Positions 46,867 to 57,135 of a stretch of DNA of 64,000 bases are shown here, piece by piece. Every line of letters starts with the position of its first letter. The first letter of the stretch is position 1. The DNA is taken from positions 2,517,501-2,581,500 of the forward strand of contig NZ_CP022985.1 in the NCBI RefSeq assembly GCF_003425985.1. The letters are read 5' to 3'. The DNA comes from Mariniflexile sp. TRM1-10. GTDB taxonomy: Bacteria > Bacteroidota > Bacteroidia > Flavobacteriales > Flavobacteriaceae. Position numbers and translations under genes: made by a program. Under the pieces are notes generated by a model that was not told the DNA's origin, made no database searches, and worked only from the letters and a program-made list of their open reading frames with translations.

Positions 46867-47027
46867 TTCTATGGGTACAGATAATGCTATTTTTTTTAGT
46901 TCTGTCTTTTGTTTTATCTTGTGGGTCATATAATTATTTAAAATGAAAACACCTATGAAAATAGCACACCCATGCGGATGATTTTTCAAGGTGTTCTGAC
47001 AATTTAAAATAACAATAAAATAAAGAG

Positions 47028-48116
47028 ATGAAAATAAAGCGTATACTTAATTTTTTTACATGCCTTTTAATTATTCTTTTTGTGGCATGTAAAAACGATT
47101 CAAAGAATAACAGGGGGAGTACTGATAAAGGAGATAAAGAAACTGTAAATCCCATTAATACTCCAGAAGGGATGATTTGGGTTTCAAAAAAGACATTTAT
47201 ACAAGGAGCCAAGAAAGGCGATAAATATGCTATGCACGGAGAAATGCCTGCGCATAAAGTAACTGTTGATGGTTTTTTTATTGATGTCACCGAAGTCACC
47301 AACAAACAGTTTAAAGCTTTTGTTGATGCCACCAAATATATTACGGTTGCAGAACGGCCAGTAGATTGGGAGGCAATGAAAAAGGAATTACCCAAAAGCA
47401 CTCCAAAACCACATGATTCAATTTTACAACCTGGAAGTTTAATTTTCAATAAAGATGTAAACAAGGTCGCTTCTATGGATAATTATACACAATGGTGGAC
47501 TTGGAAAATAGGAGCTAGCTGGAAACATCCCGAAGGACCAGAAAGTTCTATTGAGGGTAAAGATAACTATCCGGTGGTGCACATCGCATTAGAAGACGCC
47601 TTAGCTTATTGCAAATGGGCTAACAGAAAATTACCTACAGAGGCACAATGGGAATCTGCTGCTCAAGGTAAAGACATCGATGATATTTACACATGGGGCA
47701 ATAACCCTGAAATATTGAATGCGCATGCCAATACTTGGCAGGGTGTTTTTCCTGTAAAAAACGAATCGAAAGATGGTTTTGAATTGATAGCACCTGTAAA
47801 ATCATATCCACCAAATTCTATTGGACTATATGATATGCTTGGAAATGTTTGGGAAATAACCGCAGATTTGTTTAATGTAAATTACTATAAAGAATTAGAC
47901 AGTTCGCAACCAATCTTAAACCCTAAAGGTGCCAGCACATCTTTTAGTCCAAACAATCCCTATCAAGTAGAACATGTAATAAAAGGCGGTTCTTTTTTAT
48001 GCAACGCATCTTATTGCGCCAGTTTTAGAATTTCAGCTAAAATGGGGATGAGTACAGATTCGGGCTCAGACCATATTGGGTTTAGAACCATTGTAGCTCT
48101 AGATATGTTGGAGTAA
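47028..48116 (+). CDS. Formylglycine-generating enzyme family lipoprotein
   Basis: 362 residues; lipobox LFVAC (Cys21), then an FGE-sulfatase domain: GMIWVSKKTFIQGAKKGD, FFIDVTEVTNKQFKAFVDAT, NRKLPTEAQWESAAQG and KGGSFLCNASYCASFRISAK. The pair Cys325 and Cys330 in C-x4-C matches the copper-binding catalytic cysteines of genuine FGE (human MCHRSYC), unlike GldK. It should convert a sulfatase cysteine to formylglycine in the periplasm. No sulfatase is in the window; a GH2 enzyme follows. Confidence 0.93.
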   Translation: MKIKRILNFFTCLLIILFVACKNDSKNNRGSTDKGDKETVNPINTPEGMIWVSKKTFIQGAKKGDKYAMHGEMPAHKVTVDGFFIDVTEVTNKQFKAFVDATKYITVAERPVDWEAMKKELPKSTPKPHDSILQPGSLIFNKDVNKVASMDNYTQWWTWKIGASWKHPEGPESSIEGKDNYPVVHIALEDALAYCKWANRKLPTEAQWESAAQGKDIDDIYTWGNNPEILNAHANTWQGVFPVKNESKDGFELIAPVKSYPPNSIGLYDMLGNVWEITADLFNVNYYKELDSSQPILNPKGASTSFSPNNPYQVEHVIKGGSFLCNASYCASFRISAKMGMSTDSGSDHIGFRTIVALDMLE

Positions 48117-48229
48117 AGTTACGGCTTGCTCTGTGATTTGGTTGTTGAATAATTCTATCAATGTTTTAAAGTTCAATTTATATACATATTATCCGTAGAT
48201 TCAGGGGAAAATATTTGACAGACAAAATT

Positions 48230-48259
48230 TAAACAGTTTCTAAGTGTAAATTCATTTTA
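48230..48259 (+). promoter_or_regulatory. Copy of the motif seen upstream of the S9 peptidase
   Basis: TAAACAGTTTCTAAGTGT then AAATTCATTT, about 75 bp before the beta-galactosidase start and just before TAATTTTG, a good -7 box. See 20251-20280. Confidence 0.35.
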
Positions 48260-48333
48260 ATAACCTGTAATTTTGGGAAAGTAGTTTTATTATTAATGAT
48301 TCAGTATTTTCGTAACATAATAGAAAGTTTTAT

Positions 48334-50760
48334 ATGCAACAACAAAAATTTATTCTCCTTATATTCTTAATCCTTACACACCTATCGTTTTCACAAGTAA
48401 GATCAGTAAAAGAATTAGACACCAATTGGAAATTCCAAAAAGGAGATTTTGAAAATGCTTTTAAAGTGGATTTTAATGATTCTAATTGGGAAAATGTAAC
48501 TGTTCCTCACGATTGGGCTATTTACGGTCCTTTTGATAAAGAGATAGATAAACAAGATGTTGCCATTATTCAGAATGGAGAAAAAGTAGCTTCAGAAAAA
48601 ACCGGGAGAACAGGGGCTTTGCCACATATTGGATCCGCTTGGTATCGAAATAAATTTAGCTTACCCCATTACGAAAAGAATAAAAAAGTGATTTTACTTT
48701 TTGAAGGCGCTATGAGCGAACCTCAAATTTATTTAAACGGCAAGAAAGTAGGAGCATGGGCTTATGGTTACAGTTATTTTTATTTTGATGTTTCAGAATT
48801 TATTAAAGAAGGCGAAAATACGTTGGCAGTGAAACTAACAAATAAAGAATTTGCTTCACGGTGGTATCCCGGCGCAGGCTTATATCGCAAAGTTAGTGTC
48901 ATCGTAAAAAACAAGGAAAGCATAGATCAATGGGGAACGTTTATTTCAACACCATTTATTAATAAAGATGCAGCCAAAGTAAATATAAAAACAAAAACCT
49001 CAGGGGATAATGTCCATTTAAGAACAACAATTTATGATGCAGATGGAAAAAAAATTAGTTCGGAAGCATCAACAACGCAGTTTGGGAATGAATTCGATCA
49101 AAATATCAAAGTTCAAAATCCTAAATTATGGAGTCCTGAAACGCCGTATTTGTATAAAGCAGTGTCTCAGTTGTTTGTTGGAAATGAATTGAAAGACGAG
49201 GTGTCAACACGTTTTGGAATTAGGGATGTAAAGTATGAAGCTAACAAAGGATTTAGCTTAAATGGCGAAGTCAGAAAGTTTAAAGGCGTTTGTTTGCACC
49301 ACGATTTGGGACCATTAGGAACCGCAATAAATAAAGCGGCATTGCGTCGTCAACTAACCATTTTAAAAGATATGGGTTGCGATGCCATTCGTAGTTCTCA
49401 CAATATGCCATCATTCGAACAGTTGGAGTTATGTGACGAAATGGGTTTTATGTTTTTAGCTGAAAGTTTTGATGAATGGGCAAAACCAAAGGTGAAGAAT
49501 GGTTACAATAGGTTTTTTGAAGCCTATGCCGAGAAAGATATCGTGAATTTGGTTCAAGCCACCAGAAACCATCCCTCAATTGTGATGTGGAGTTCTGGAA
49601 ATGAAGTGCCAGATCAGTGGGGAGAAGCAGGTGTGAAACGTGCAAAGTGGCTACAGGATATTTTCCATAGAGAAGATCCCACAAGACTCGTAACCGTTGG
49701 TATGGATCAAGTAAAAGCAACCATGGAATCTGGATTTGGAGCATTATTGGATGTTCCAGGGTTGAATTACCGCTTACATTTATATGAAGAGGCCTTTAAA
49801 AAATTCCCTCAGGGATTTATATTAGGTTCAGAAACGGCTTCAACGGTTAGCTCTAGAGGCATTTATAAGTTTCCTGTTGTTCAAGAAAAAAATAAACAAT
49901 ATGATGACCTTCAGTGTTCCTCATATGATTTGGAAGCCTGTAGCTGGTCTAATGTGCCCGATGAGGATTTTGTATTGCAAGATGATAAACCATGGGTTAT
50001 TGGTGAGTTTGTATGGACTGGTTTTGATTACTTGGGAGAGCCTACGCCTTATGATGGAAGTTGGCCATCACGTAGTTCTTATTTTGGAATTTCAGATTTA
50101 GCGGGACTTCCTAAAGACCGCTTTTACTTATATAGAAGCCGTTGGAATACAACGGACGAAACCTTACATATTTTACCTCATTGGAATTGGGAAGGACGTG
50201 AAGGCGAAACAACCCCTGTTTTTGTGTACACCAATTACAATAGCGCCGAACTTTTTGTGAATGGAAAAAGTATGGGCATTCAAAAAAAGAATGTGTCAAC
50301 AGCTCAAAATAGATATCGTTTAATGTGGATGGATGTAAAATATGAACCCGGTACTTTAAAAGTTATTGCTTTTGATGATGAAGGTAATCCCGTTGCTGAA
50401 AAGGAAATACATACAGCTGGAAAACCTTATAAAATTATATTAAAACCAGACAGGGAAACAATTAAAGCAGATGCTAAGGATTTATCTTTTGTTGAGGTTT
50501 CTGTGGTTGATAAAAACGGCATTCCTTGTCCAAACGCAACCAATCAGTTAAAATTCAAGGTAAAGGGTGAAGGAACTTATAGAGCAGCATGCAATGGTGA
50601 TGCGACTTCATTAGAACTATTTCATTTGCCAACCATGAAGCTTTTTAGTGGTAAGCTGGTAGTATTGGTACAATCTACAAACCAATCAGGAACTATTGAA
50701 TTATCAGTTACAGGCACTGGCTTAAAAAGTGGTAAATTGAATTTGAATTCCAATAAATAA
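48334..50760 (+). CDS. Glycoside hydrolase family 2 beta-galactosidase
   Basis: 808 residues; signal peptide (LLIFLILTHLSFSQ), sugar-binding jelly-roll (VTVPHDWAIYGPFDK, FEGAMSEPQIYLNGKKVGAW), immunoglobulin-like domain, TIM barrel with acid/base Glu424 in SSGNE, nucleophile Glu558 in IGEFVWTGFDYLGEP, and a C-terminal DUF4982-like region. Hydrolyses beta-galactosides or related beta-glycosides outside the cytoplasm. Immediately downstream of the FGE gene, consistent with degradation of a sulfated polysaccharide, but no SusC/D pair is present. Confidence 0.95.
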   Translation: MQQQKFILLIFLILTHLSFSQVRSVKELDTNWKFQKGDFENAFKVDFNDSNWENVTVPHDWAIYGPFDKEIDKQDVAIIQNGEKVASEKTGRTGALPHIGSAWYRNKFSLPHYEKNKKVILLFEGAMSEPQIYLNGKKVGAWAYGYSYFYFDVSEFIKEGENTLAVKLTNKEFASRWYPGAGLYRKVSVIVKNKESIDQWGTFISTPFINKDAAKVNIKTKTSGDNVHLRTTIYDADGKKISSEASTTQFGNEFDQNIKVQNPKLWSPETPYLYKAVSQLFVGNELKDEVSTRFGIRDVKYEANKGFSLNGEVRKFKGVCLHHDLGPLGTAINKAALRRQLTILKDMGCDAIRSSHNMPSFEQLELCDEMGFMFLAESFDEWAKPKVKNGYNRFFEAYAEKDIVNLVQATRNHPSIVMWSSGNEVPDQWGEAGVKRAKWLQDIFHREDPTRLVTVGMDQVKATMESGFGALLDVPGLNYRLHLYEEAFKKFPQGFILGSETASTVSSRGIYKFPVVQEKNKQYDDLQCSSYDLEACSWSNVPDEDFVLQDDKPWVIGEFVWTGFDYLGEPTPYDGSWPSRSSYFGISDLAGLPKDRFYLYRSRWNTTDETLHILPHWNWEGREGETTPVFVYTNYNSAELFVNGKSMGIQKKNVSTAQNRYRLMWMDVKYEPGTLKVIAFDDEGNPVAEKEIHTAGKPYKIILKPDRETIKADAKDLSFVEVSVVDKNGIPCPNATNQLKFKVKGEGTYRAACNGDATSLELFHLPTMKLFSGKLVVLVQSTNQSGTIELSVTGTGLKSGKLNLNSNK

Positions 50761-50766
50761 TTAGGT

Positions 50767-50790
50767 AATAGAAAAAGTCAAGATAAGTTT
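50767..50790 (+). repeat. Dispersed 24-bp repeat, third copy
   Basis: AATAGAAAAAGTCAAGATAA, GTTT, beginning 7 bp past the beta-galactosidase stop. See 9834 and 35116. Confidence 0.5.
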
Positions 50791-50941
50791 CTCCAAAAGC
50801 TATGACTAAAACGATAAAAGTATGTTAACTTTTGTTAGGCTTCACATTAAATAAAGACATATCCTTATATTTGAGGAATTATTAATATTTCAAAGAAAAT
50901 AGTATGATTTATTGTAGAATGTATAATTCAAAGCAGTGATT

Positions 50942-53074
50942 ATGAAAAATAATCAAATAAAAAGAAGAATAAAAGCACTTTTTTTATTCTTTACACTTTT
51001 AATGGTTGGATATTCACAATCTCAAGTGTTAGAGCCTGTAAAATGGGAGACATCTGTTAAAAAAGTTTCAAATACCGATTATGAATTGATAACAACCGCA
51101 ACAATTGATAAAGGTTGGCATTTGTATTCGCAACATGTTCCTGAAGATGGACCCATACCCACAACTTTTACCTATAGCGACAGGGAAGACTTTTCGTTAA
51201 AAGGAAAGACAATTGAAGGTGAGGGACATACTATTGATGATCCTATTTTTGGAATGCGGATTAAGTTTTTTGAGAACAAAGCCGTATTTAAACAAATGGT
51301 GAGTTTTAAAGACGATTATAAAACGATTGAAGGGCAAGTTGAGTTTATGGTTTGTGATGATACCAGATGCCTACCCCCAACAGAAGTTGATTTGGTATTT
51401 GCTTTCAGTAATAGTAGTTCTGTTTCTAATGACAGTTCTACTGCCAGTGACAGTTCTACTTCCAATGACAGTTCTACTTCCAATGACAGTTCTACTTCTA
51501 ATGAAGAAGCAAGCAACTTAAATGCAAATGAGATTAACAATAATGCGGTAAACCAACAACTGTACGGCATATCCGCTGACGATATTAAAAAACCAGATAA
51601 AACATGTGGTGATGAATTGAGTCAAAACCAATCAGAATCAAATCAAGAAAGTGGCTCTTTGTGGAGTATTTTCGGACTAGGTTTTTTGGGTGGGCTATTA
51701 GCTTTATTAACGCCGTGTGTATTCCCTATGATACCTTTAACCGTTAGTTTTTTTACAAAAAAAGGGGGGCATGATAAAGGTTCGGGTATTTCAAAAGCAT
51801 TATTGTACGGATTTTTTATTTTTGCTGTATACATTTTATTGAGTGTGCCTTTTCATTTGCTAGACTCGGTAAATCCGGATATTTTAAATGAGATTTCCAC
51901 TAATGTTTGGTTGAATGTTGCCTTTTTTGCGATATTCCTGTTTTTTGCATTTTCTTTCTTTGGTTATTACGAATTAACATTGCCTTCAAGTTGGACCAAC
52001 AAAACCACACAAGGCGAGAATGTGGGTGGTATCATAGGAATCTTTTTTATGGCACTTACCTTGGCCATTGTGTCGTTTTCTTGTACAGGCCCTATTTTAG
52101 GCTCCCTATTGGCAGGTTCGTTAACGGCCGATGGTGGTGCATGGCAACTTACAGCAGGTATGGCTGGTTTTGGTGTGTCGTTAGGGTTACCATTTGCATT
52201 GTTTGCCATGTTTCCTAATATGATGAATGCCTTACCTAAATCTGGTGGTTGGTTAAATACAACAAAAGTTGTTTTGGGATTTTTGGAATTGGCTCTGGCA
52301 TTTAAGTTTTTATCGAATGCCGATTTAGTTCAACATTGGGGCATTTTAAAAATAGAACCATTTTTAATTATTTGGATTCTTATTTTTGCTGGTTTAGCAT
52401 TGTATATATTTGGAGTGATTAAATTTCCGCATGATTCACCAATAAAGAAACTGTCATTTTCAAGAATAGCAGGAGGCGTATTGGTCGCTGCATTTACTAT
52501 ATATTTGGCATCTGGGTTTAGAGTGAATAAAGAAACCAATACATTTACACCGCTGACACTTTTAAGTGGTTTGGCACCACCAGTAGGGTACAGTTTTTTA
52601 TATCCAAACGATTGTCCTAATAATCTAGTATGTTTTAAAGATTTAAAAACAGGTATTGCTTATGCAAAGAAAGTGAATAAGCCTATCATGTTGGACTTTA
52701 CGGGATACGCTTGTGTGAATTGTAGAAAAATGGAAGAGCACGTATGGTCTGTTAAAGAAATTGACAACTACTTGCGAAATGATTATGTGTTAATTTCCCT
52801 ATATGTTGATGATAAGAAAATCTTACCTGCCGATGAACAAGTTTTAGTGAATCGTATAAATGGAGGTACAAGGAAACTTGAAAATTATGGGCATAAATGG
52901 GCTAATTTTCAAACGCAATTTTTTCAAACCAATTCACAGCCTTATTATGTGTTATTAAATTCTGATGGCACACAAATTTTAAACCAACCCGTTGGTTATA
53001 CTCCAGATGAAGACGATTATGCTGAATTTTTAAAGTGTGGTTTGGAAGTTTTTAAAGAAAGTAAAAAGAAATAG
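50942..53074 (+). CDS. dsbD: Thiol:disulfide interchange protein DsbD
   Basis: 710 residues from ATG 50942 (MKNNQIKRR). N-terminal periplasmic domain with VCDDTRCLPP; a Ser/Asp-rich linker (about 160-190) coded by an 18-bp tandem repeat; eight-helix CcdA-type core with LLTPCVFPMIPLTVSFF and SFSCTGPILGSLLAG; C-terminal thioredoxin domain with CVNC. All six redox cysteines of DsbD are present. Carries electrons from cytosolic thioredoxin to periplasmic substrates. A -7-like TATATTTG lies at 50866-50873. Confidence 0.95.
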   Translation: MKNNQIKRRIKALFLFFTLLMVGYSQSQVLEPVKWETSVKKVSNTDYELITTATIDKGWHLYSQHVPEDGPIPTTFTYSDREDFSLKGKTIEGEGHTIDDPIFGMRIKFFENKAVFKQMVSFKDDYKTIEGQVEFMVCDDTRCLPPTEVDLVFAFSNSSSVSNDSSTASDSSTSNDSSTSNDSSTSNEEASNLNANEINNNAVNQQLYGISADDIKKPDKTCGDELSQNQSESNQESGSLWSIFGLGFLGGLLALLTPCVFPMIPLTVSFFTKKGGHDKGSGISKALLYGFFIFAVYILLSVPFHLLDSVNPDILNEISTNVWLNVAFFAIFLFFAFSFFGYYELTLPSSWTNKTTQGENVGGIIGIFFMALTLAIVSFSCTGPILGSLLAGSLTADGGAWQLTAGMAGFGVSLGLPFALFAMFPNMMNALPKSGGWLNTTKVVLGFLELALAFKFLSNADLVQHWGILKIEPFLIIWILIFAGLALYIFGVIKFPHDSPIKKLSFSRIAGGVLVAAFTIYLASGFRVNKETNTFTPLTLLSGLAPPVGYSFLYPNDCPNNLVCFKDLKTGIAYAKKVNKPIMLDFTGYACVNCRKMEEHVWSVKEIDNYLRNDYVLISLYVDDKKILPADEQVLVNRINGGTRKLENYGHKWANFQTQFFQTNSQPYYVLLNSDGTQILNQPVGYTPDEDDYAEFLKCGLEVFKESKKK
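51428..51499 (+). repeat. 18-bp coding tandem repeat in dsbD
   Basis: Four units of AATGACAGTTCTACTTCC with one to three differences, encoding NDSSTA/SDSSTS/NDSSTS/NDSSTS in the DsbD linker. Copy-number change keeps the frame. Confidence 0.9.
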
Positions 53075-53252
53075 CTTTTAAATTTATTTAAGCTTCAGCA
53101 TTTGGCTTGATATTATAAATACTTATTTAAAACGCATATTTCAAAAATTTAAACTATTTATCTGTCATATAACGTTAAAAATCATAGAAAGACTACTGTA
53201 TTCTGAATTTTAATTTGTTATTTTTGGCATCAAATTAAATAAAAATAAGAAA

Positions 53253-53954
53253 ATGAAAATAATTAAATTTTTAGGAGTTGTTTTAGCAGCTTCAATTTTA
53301 TCATCATGTGGTGGTCAAGGAGTTTCAAAAAGAGCATTAAAAACTGAGCTAGACTCAGTAAGTTACGCTATTGGTATGGATGTAGCTAGAAATGTGAAAA
53401 CAAGTGTTTCTGAAATAGATAGCGAACTATTTATTCAAGGCTATATGAATGTTTTGGATTCTACCAATATTTTAATTAAAGAAGAAAATGCACAACAAGT
53501 TTTAACTGCTTATTTTCAGAAAAAACAAGCTGAAAAGATGAAAAAACAGCAAGAAGAAGCTGAAAAAGAAAAAGTTGTAGGCGAAAAATTCTTGGAAGAA
53601 AATAAATCTAAAGCAGGTGTGAAAGTAACCGAAAGTGGTTTACAATATATTGTTTTAAAAGAAGGAACTGGTGCAAAACCAACTGCAGAATCTAAAGTAA
53701 AAGTACATTACCACGGTACATTAATTGATGGAACTGTGTTTGATAGCTCTGTAGATAGAGGCGAACCAACCGAATTTGGTGTTGGTCAAGTTATTAGAGG
53801 ATGGACAGAAGGTTTACAACTGATGTCTGTAGGGTCTAAATACAAATTCTTCATTCCTCAAGATTTAGGTTACGGAGCAAGACAAGCAGGAGAAAAAATC
53901 AAACCATATTCTACTTTAATTTTCGAAGTTGAATTATTGGAAATAGTTGAATAA
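53253..53954 (+). CDS. FKBP-type peptidyl-prolyl isomerase lipoprotein
   Basis: 233 residues; lipobox ILSSC (Cys19), N-terminal helical dimerisation domain (SVSYAIGMDVARNVKTS), charged linker of Lys/Glu/Gln, and FKBP domain (VTESGLQYIVLKEGTGAKPT, VKVHYHGTLIDGTVFDSSVD, GWTEGLQLM, FIPQDLGYG). Resembles FkpA/Mip; helps outer-envelope protein folding. Upstream TATTTTTG at about 53219 is a possible -7 box. Terminator follows. Confidence 0.96.
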   Translation: MKIIKFLGVVLAASILSSCGGQGVSKRALKTELDSVSYAIGMDVARNVKTSVSEIDSELFIQGYMNVLDSTNILIKEENAQQVLTAYFQKKQAEKMKKQQEEAEKEKVVGEKFLEENKSKAGVKVTESGLQYIVLKEGTGAKPTAESKVKVHYHGTLIDGTVFDSSVDRGEPTEFGVGQVIRGWTEGLQLMSVGSKYKFFIPQDLGYGARQAGEKIKPYSTLIFEVELLEIVE

Positions 53955-53982
53955 GTAATAAACATACTTAGTACATATAAAC

Positions 53983-54020
53983 AAAAAAAACAGAAAGGCA
54001 ACTTTCTGTTTTTTTTGTTT
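53983..54020 (+). terminator. Terminator after FKBP gene
   Basis: Stem AAACAGAAAG-gcaa-CTTTCTGTTT flanked by A-run and T-run. Confidence 0.85.
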
Positions 54021-54087
54021 AAAAACTTAAAATAGCCTAATAAACCAAACAAGGTTGTAAATTTGTAGCATCTTAAAAACAAAAGTC

Positions 54088-54969
54088 ATGAGCCACAAAG
54101 CAGGTTTTGTAAATATTATTGGTAACCCCAATGTGGGTAAGTCAACGCTAATGAATGCCTTTGTTGGTGAAAAACTATCCATCATCACATCAAAAGCACA
54201 AACCACACGACACCGTATTTTAGGTATTGTGAATGGTGACGATTTTCAAATGGTTTTGTCTGATACCCCAGGTATTATAAAACCAGCATACGAGTTGCAG
54301 GAAAGCATGATGGGTTTTGTAAAGTCTGCTTTTGAAGATGCCGATATTCTATTGTATATGGTTGAAATTGGTGAGCAAGAATTAAAAGACGAAGCCTTTT
54401 TTAATAAAATAACCAATTCAAAAATCCCTGTGTTGTTGCTTTTAAATAAGATTGATAAGTCAAACCAAGAGCAATTAGAAAACCAAGTACAACTTTGGGC
54501 AGAAAAAGTGCCAAATGCCGAAATTTTTCCAATATCAGCATTAGAAGGTTTTAACGTAAAAGAAGTATTTAACAGAATTATTGATTTGCTTCCAGAGTCA
54601 CCTGCATTTTATCCAAAAGACCAATTAACAGATAAGCCAGAACGCTTTTTTATAAACGAAACCATACGCGAAAAAATTCTGCTTCATTACAAAAAGGAAA
54701 TCCCGTATGCCGTTGAAATTGAAACCGAAGAATTTTTTGAAGAAGAAGACATTATCAGAATACGCGCCGTAATTATGGTAGAACGCGAAACTCAAAAAGG
54801 GATTATCATTGGGCATAAAGGAAGTGCTTTAAAGCGTGTTGGTGTTGAAGCCAGAAAAGATTTAGAAGCTTTTTTTGGTAAACAAATCCACTTGGAGACC
54901 TATGTGAAAGTAAATAAAAATTGGCGAAGCAATCAAAACCAATTAAGAAGGTTTGGATACAATAGCTAA
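54088..54969 (+). CDS. era: GTPase Era
   Basis: 293 residues. G1 IIGNPNVGKSTLM, G2 KAQTTRHRILG, G3 SDTPGI, G4 LLNKID, then a C-terminal KH domain with IIIGHKGSALKRVGVEARKD. Binds 16S rRNA and assists 30S assembly. TAAATTTG at 54058-54065 is a candidate -7 box. Confidence 0.98.
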   Translation: MSHKAGFVNIIGNPNVGKSTLMNAFVGEKLSIITSKAQTTRHRILGIVNGDDFQMVLSDTPGIIKPAYELQESMMGFVKSAFEDADILLYMVEIGEQELKDEAFFNKITNSKIPVLLLLNKIDKSNQEQLENQVQLWAEKVPNAEIFPISALEGFNVKEVFNRIIDLLPESPAFYPKDQLTDKPERFFINETIREKILLHYKKEIPYAVEIETEEFFEEEDIIRIRAVIMVERETQKGIIIGHKGSALKRVGVEARKDLEAFFGKQIHLETYVKVNKNWRSNQNQLRRFGYNS

Positions 54970-55090
54970 TAATACTAATGATAACATGTTGATTATCTAA
55001 CAATTAATTAAAATTGAATTTTGATATTTGTATAATCATTCTGCTAAGTTTAGTTTGAGTTAGTTTAGTTTTAAAGTCTTAGTTGTGCCC

Positions 55091-55597
55091 TCAGCTAAGA
55101 CTTTCTTTTTCTAGAACAGCATTCATAAAATCATGAAGCTCTGCCATCTCATTTTTACTAGATGTTTTTCCAATGCTTCCAGCAAAATATAAGGCAACCC
55201 AAATAATTATCATAAGTAGCATGAGGCTAAATTGAAACGTATAGGGCATTTTTAAAGACCAATTGCTATATGTCCAAATGCCAAAAGCAATAAACAAGCC
55301 CGCAACCATAAAGTGTAAAAACACAAACAGTGTCCAAACTGTGGGGTTGGGGCCGAATAAACCATGAAGTAAGCAGGAATCGCTATCAACAGCATTAATT
55401 TCTAAATGTAATTGTGGAGACCAAAAATGTTGTTTATACTTTGGGAATTTTATAAACACGTGGTCGTCAATCCTGTTAACAATAAATTCAGAAGGTGTTT
55501 TTTTAGCATCCTGAAACATTTGCAACACCGTTTCGTTATTTTTGTTTATTTCAATTTTAAAACGAGGCCGTAAAACAATGTCGTTAGTAGTTGGCAT
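55091..55597 (-). CDS. Conserved two-pass membrane protein
   Basis: 168 residues. An N-terminal soluble domain (FKIEINKNNETVLQMF, HFWSPQLHLEIN), two membrane segments (WTLFVFLHFMVAGLFIAFGI and FSLMLLMIIIWVALYFAG) and a short tail. Lies between era and der on the opposite strand. Not recognised as a named family. Confidence 0.75.
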   Translation of the reverse strand: MPTTNDIVLRPRFKIEINKNNETVLQMFQDAKKTPSEFIVNRIDDHVFIKFPKYKQHFWSPQLHLEINAVDSDSCLLHGLFGPNPTVWTLFVFLHFMVAGLFIAFGIWTYSNWSLKMPYTFQFSLMLLMIIIWVALYFAGSIGKTSSKNEMAELHDFMNAVLEKESLS

Positions 55598-55774
55598 TTA
55601 GTTTGTGTTTTTAAGGATAGTAAAATACTATTTTTTATTCTAAAAAGTAAACAATTTAATAGTTGCCAAAAAACAGCTATGCGTAGAGTATATTTCCTAT
55701 TTTTGCAAAAAAATTTAGCAAATATTGTTAAATAAATAAATCAGCCTGAGGCTGTTGCATACAATTTAAAGATT

Positions 55775-57079
55775 ATGAGTAATATAGTTGCTATAGTAGG
55801 TCGCCCAAACGTAGGGAAATCAACATTTTTTAATCGCTTAATTCAACGTAGGGAAGCTATTGTTGATGCTGTAAGCGGCGTTACAAGAGATCGCCATTAT
55901 GGTAAAAGTGATTGGAATGGAAAGGAATTTTCGCTTATAGATACCGGAGGGTATGTGTTGGGAAGTGACGATATTTTTGAAGCTGAAATTGATAAACAAG
56001 TAGAATTGGCTATTGATGAAGCCGATGCTATTATTTTTATGGTTGATGTAGAAAGCGGTGTAACTGGCATGGACGAAGATGTTGCAAAACTATTACGCAA
56101 AGTGAACAAACCCGTGTTTCTTGTAGTGAATAAAGTAGACAATGCCAAACGTGCTGAAGATGCGGTAGAGTTTTACTCGTTGGGTTTAGGCGAATACTAT
56201 ACCGTTGCCAGTATTAATGGAAGCGGTACAGGCGATTTATTGGATGCTTTGGTGGAAGCCTTACCAGAAAAAGAAACGGTTGTTAATGAAGAATTGCCAC
56301 GTTTTGCTGTAGTGGGTCGCCCAAATGCAGGAAAATCATCATTCATTAATGCATTGATTGGTGAAGATCGATATATTGTAACTGATATTGCGGGTACTAC
56401 TAGAGATTCTATCGATACCAAATACAATCGTTTTGGTTTTGAATTTAATTTAGTTGATACGGCGGGAATTCGAAGAAAATCTAAAGTAAAAGAAGATTTG
56501 GAATTTTATTCTGTAATGCGTAGTGTTCGAGCTATTGAGCATAGTGATGTCTGTTTATTGGTTTTAGACGCAACCCGTGGGTTTGATGGGCAAGACCAAA
56601 ACATATTTTGGTTGGCAGAACGAAATAGAAAAGGCGTTGTAATTTTAGTAAACAAATGGGATTTGGTAGAAAAGGATCATAAAACAACCCTTGAATATGA
56701 AAAAGCCATAAGAAAGGAAATGGAACCTTTTACCGATGTGCCTATTATATTTATTTCTACATTATCTAAACAACGTATTTATAAAGCTATTGAAACTGCT
56801 GTTGAGGTTTATAATAATCGAACCAAAAAGATTAAAACAAGTGTGCTTAATGATGTGATGTTGCCTATTATTGAAAGCTATCCACCACCGGCAAATAAAG
56901 CAAAGTATGTAAAAATTAAATACATAATGCAATTGCCAACACCACAACCACAGTTTGCTTTTTTCTGCAATCTACCGCAGTACGTAAAAGAACCCTACAA
57001 ACGTTTTTTAGAAAACAAATTACGTGAACATTTCGATTTTACAGGTGTTCCTGTAAGTGTATATATGCGTAAGAAATAG
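55775..57079 (+). CDS. der: Ribosome-biogenesis GTPase Der (EngA)
   Basis: 434 residues, tandem GTPase domains: [14 protein letters not shown] with DTGGYV and NKVDNAK, then [14 protein letters not shown] with DTAGIR and NKWDLVEKD, followed by a KH-like domain ending RKK. Required for 50S subunit maturation. Confidence 0.98.
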   Translation: MSNIVAIVGRPNVGKSTFFNRLIQRREAIVDAVSGVTRDRHYGKSDWNGKEFSLIDTGGYVLGSDDIFEAEIDKQVELAIDEADAIIFMVDVESGVTGMDEDVAKLLRKVNKPVFLVVNKVDNAKRAEDAVEFYSLGLGEYYTVASINGSGTGDLLDALVEALPEKETVVNEELPRFAVVGRPNAGKSSFINALIGEDRYIVTDIAGTTRDSIDTKYNRFGFEFNLVDTAGIRRKSKVKEDLEFYSVMRSVRAIEHSDVCLLVLDATRGFDGQDQNIFWLAERNRKGVVILVNKWDLVEKDHKTTLEYEKAIRKEMEPFTDVPIIFISTLSKQRIYKAIETAVEVYNNRTKKIKTSVLNDVMLPIIESYPPPANKAKYVKIKYIMQLPTPQPQFAFFCNLPQYVKEPYKRFLENKLREHFDFTGVPVSVYMRKK

Positions 57080-57135
57080 TATTGGAATCTATTAGTTGAT
57101 AGTATTAGGGGTATTTTGTTTTGACTAAAGCCTTA

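Noticed and set aside
46934..47464. 176-residue minus-strand frame overlapping the FGE gene
   Set aside because: Antisense to the clear FGE coding sequence; no family signal.
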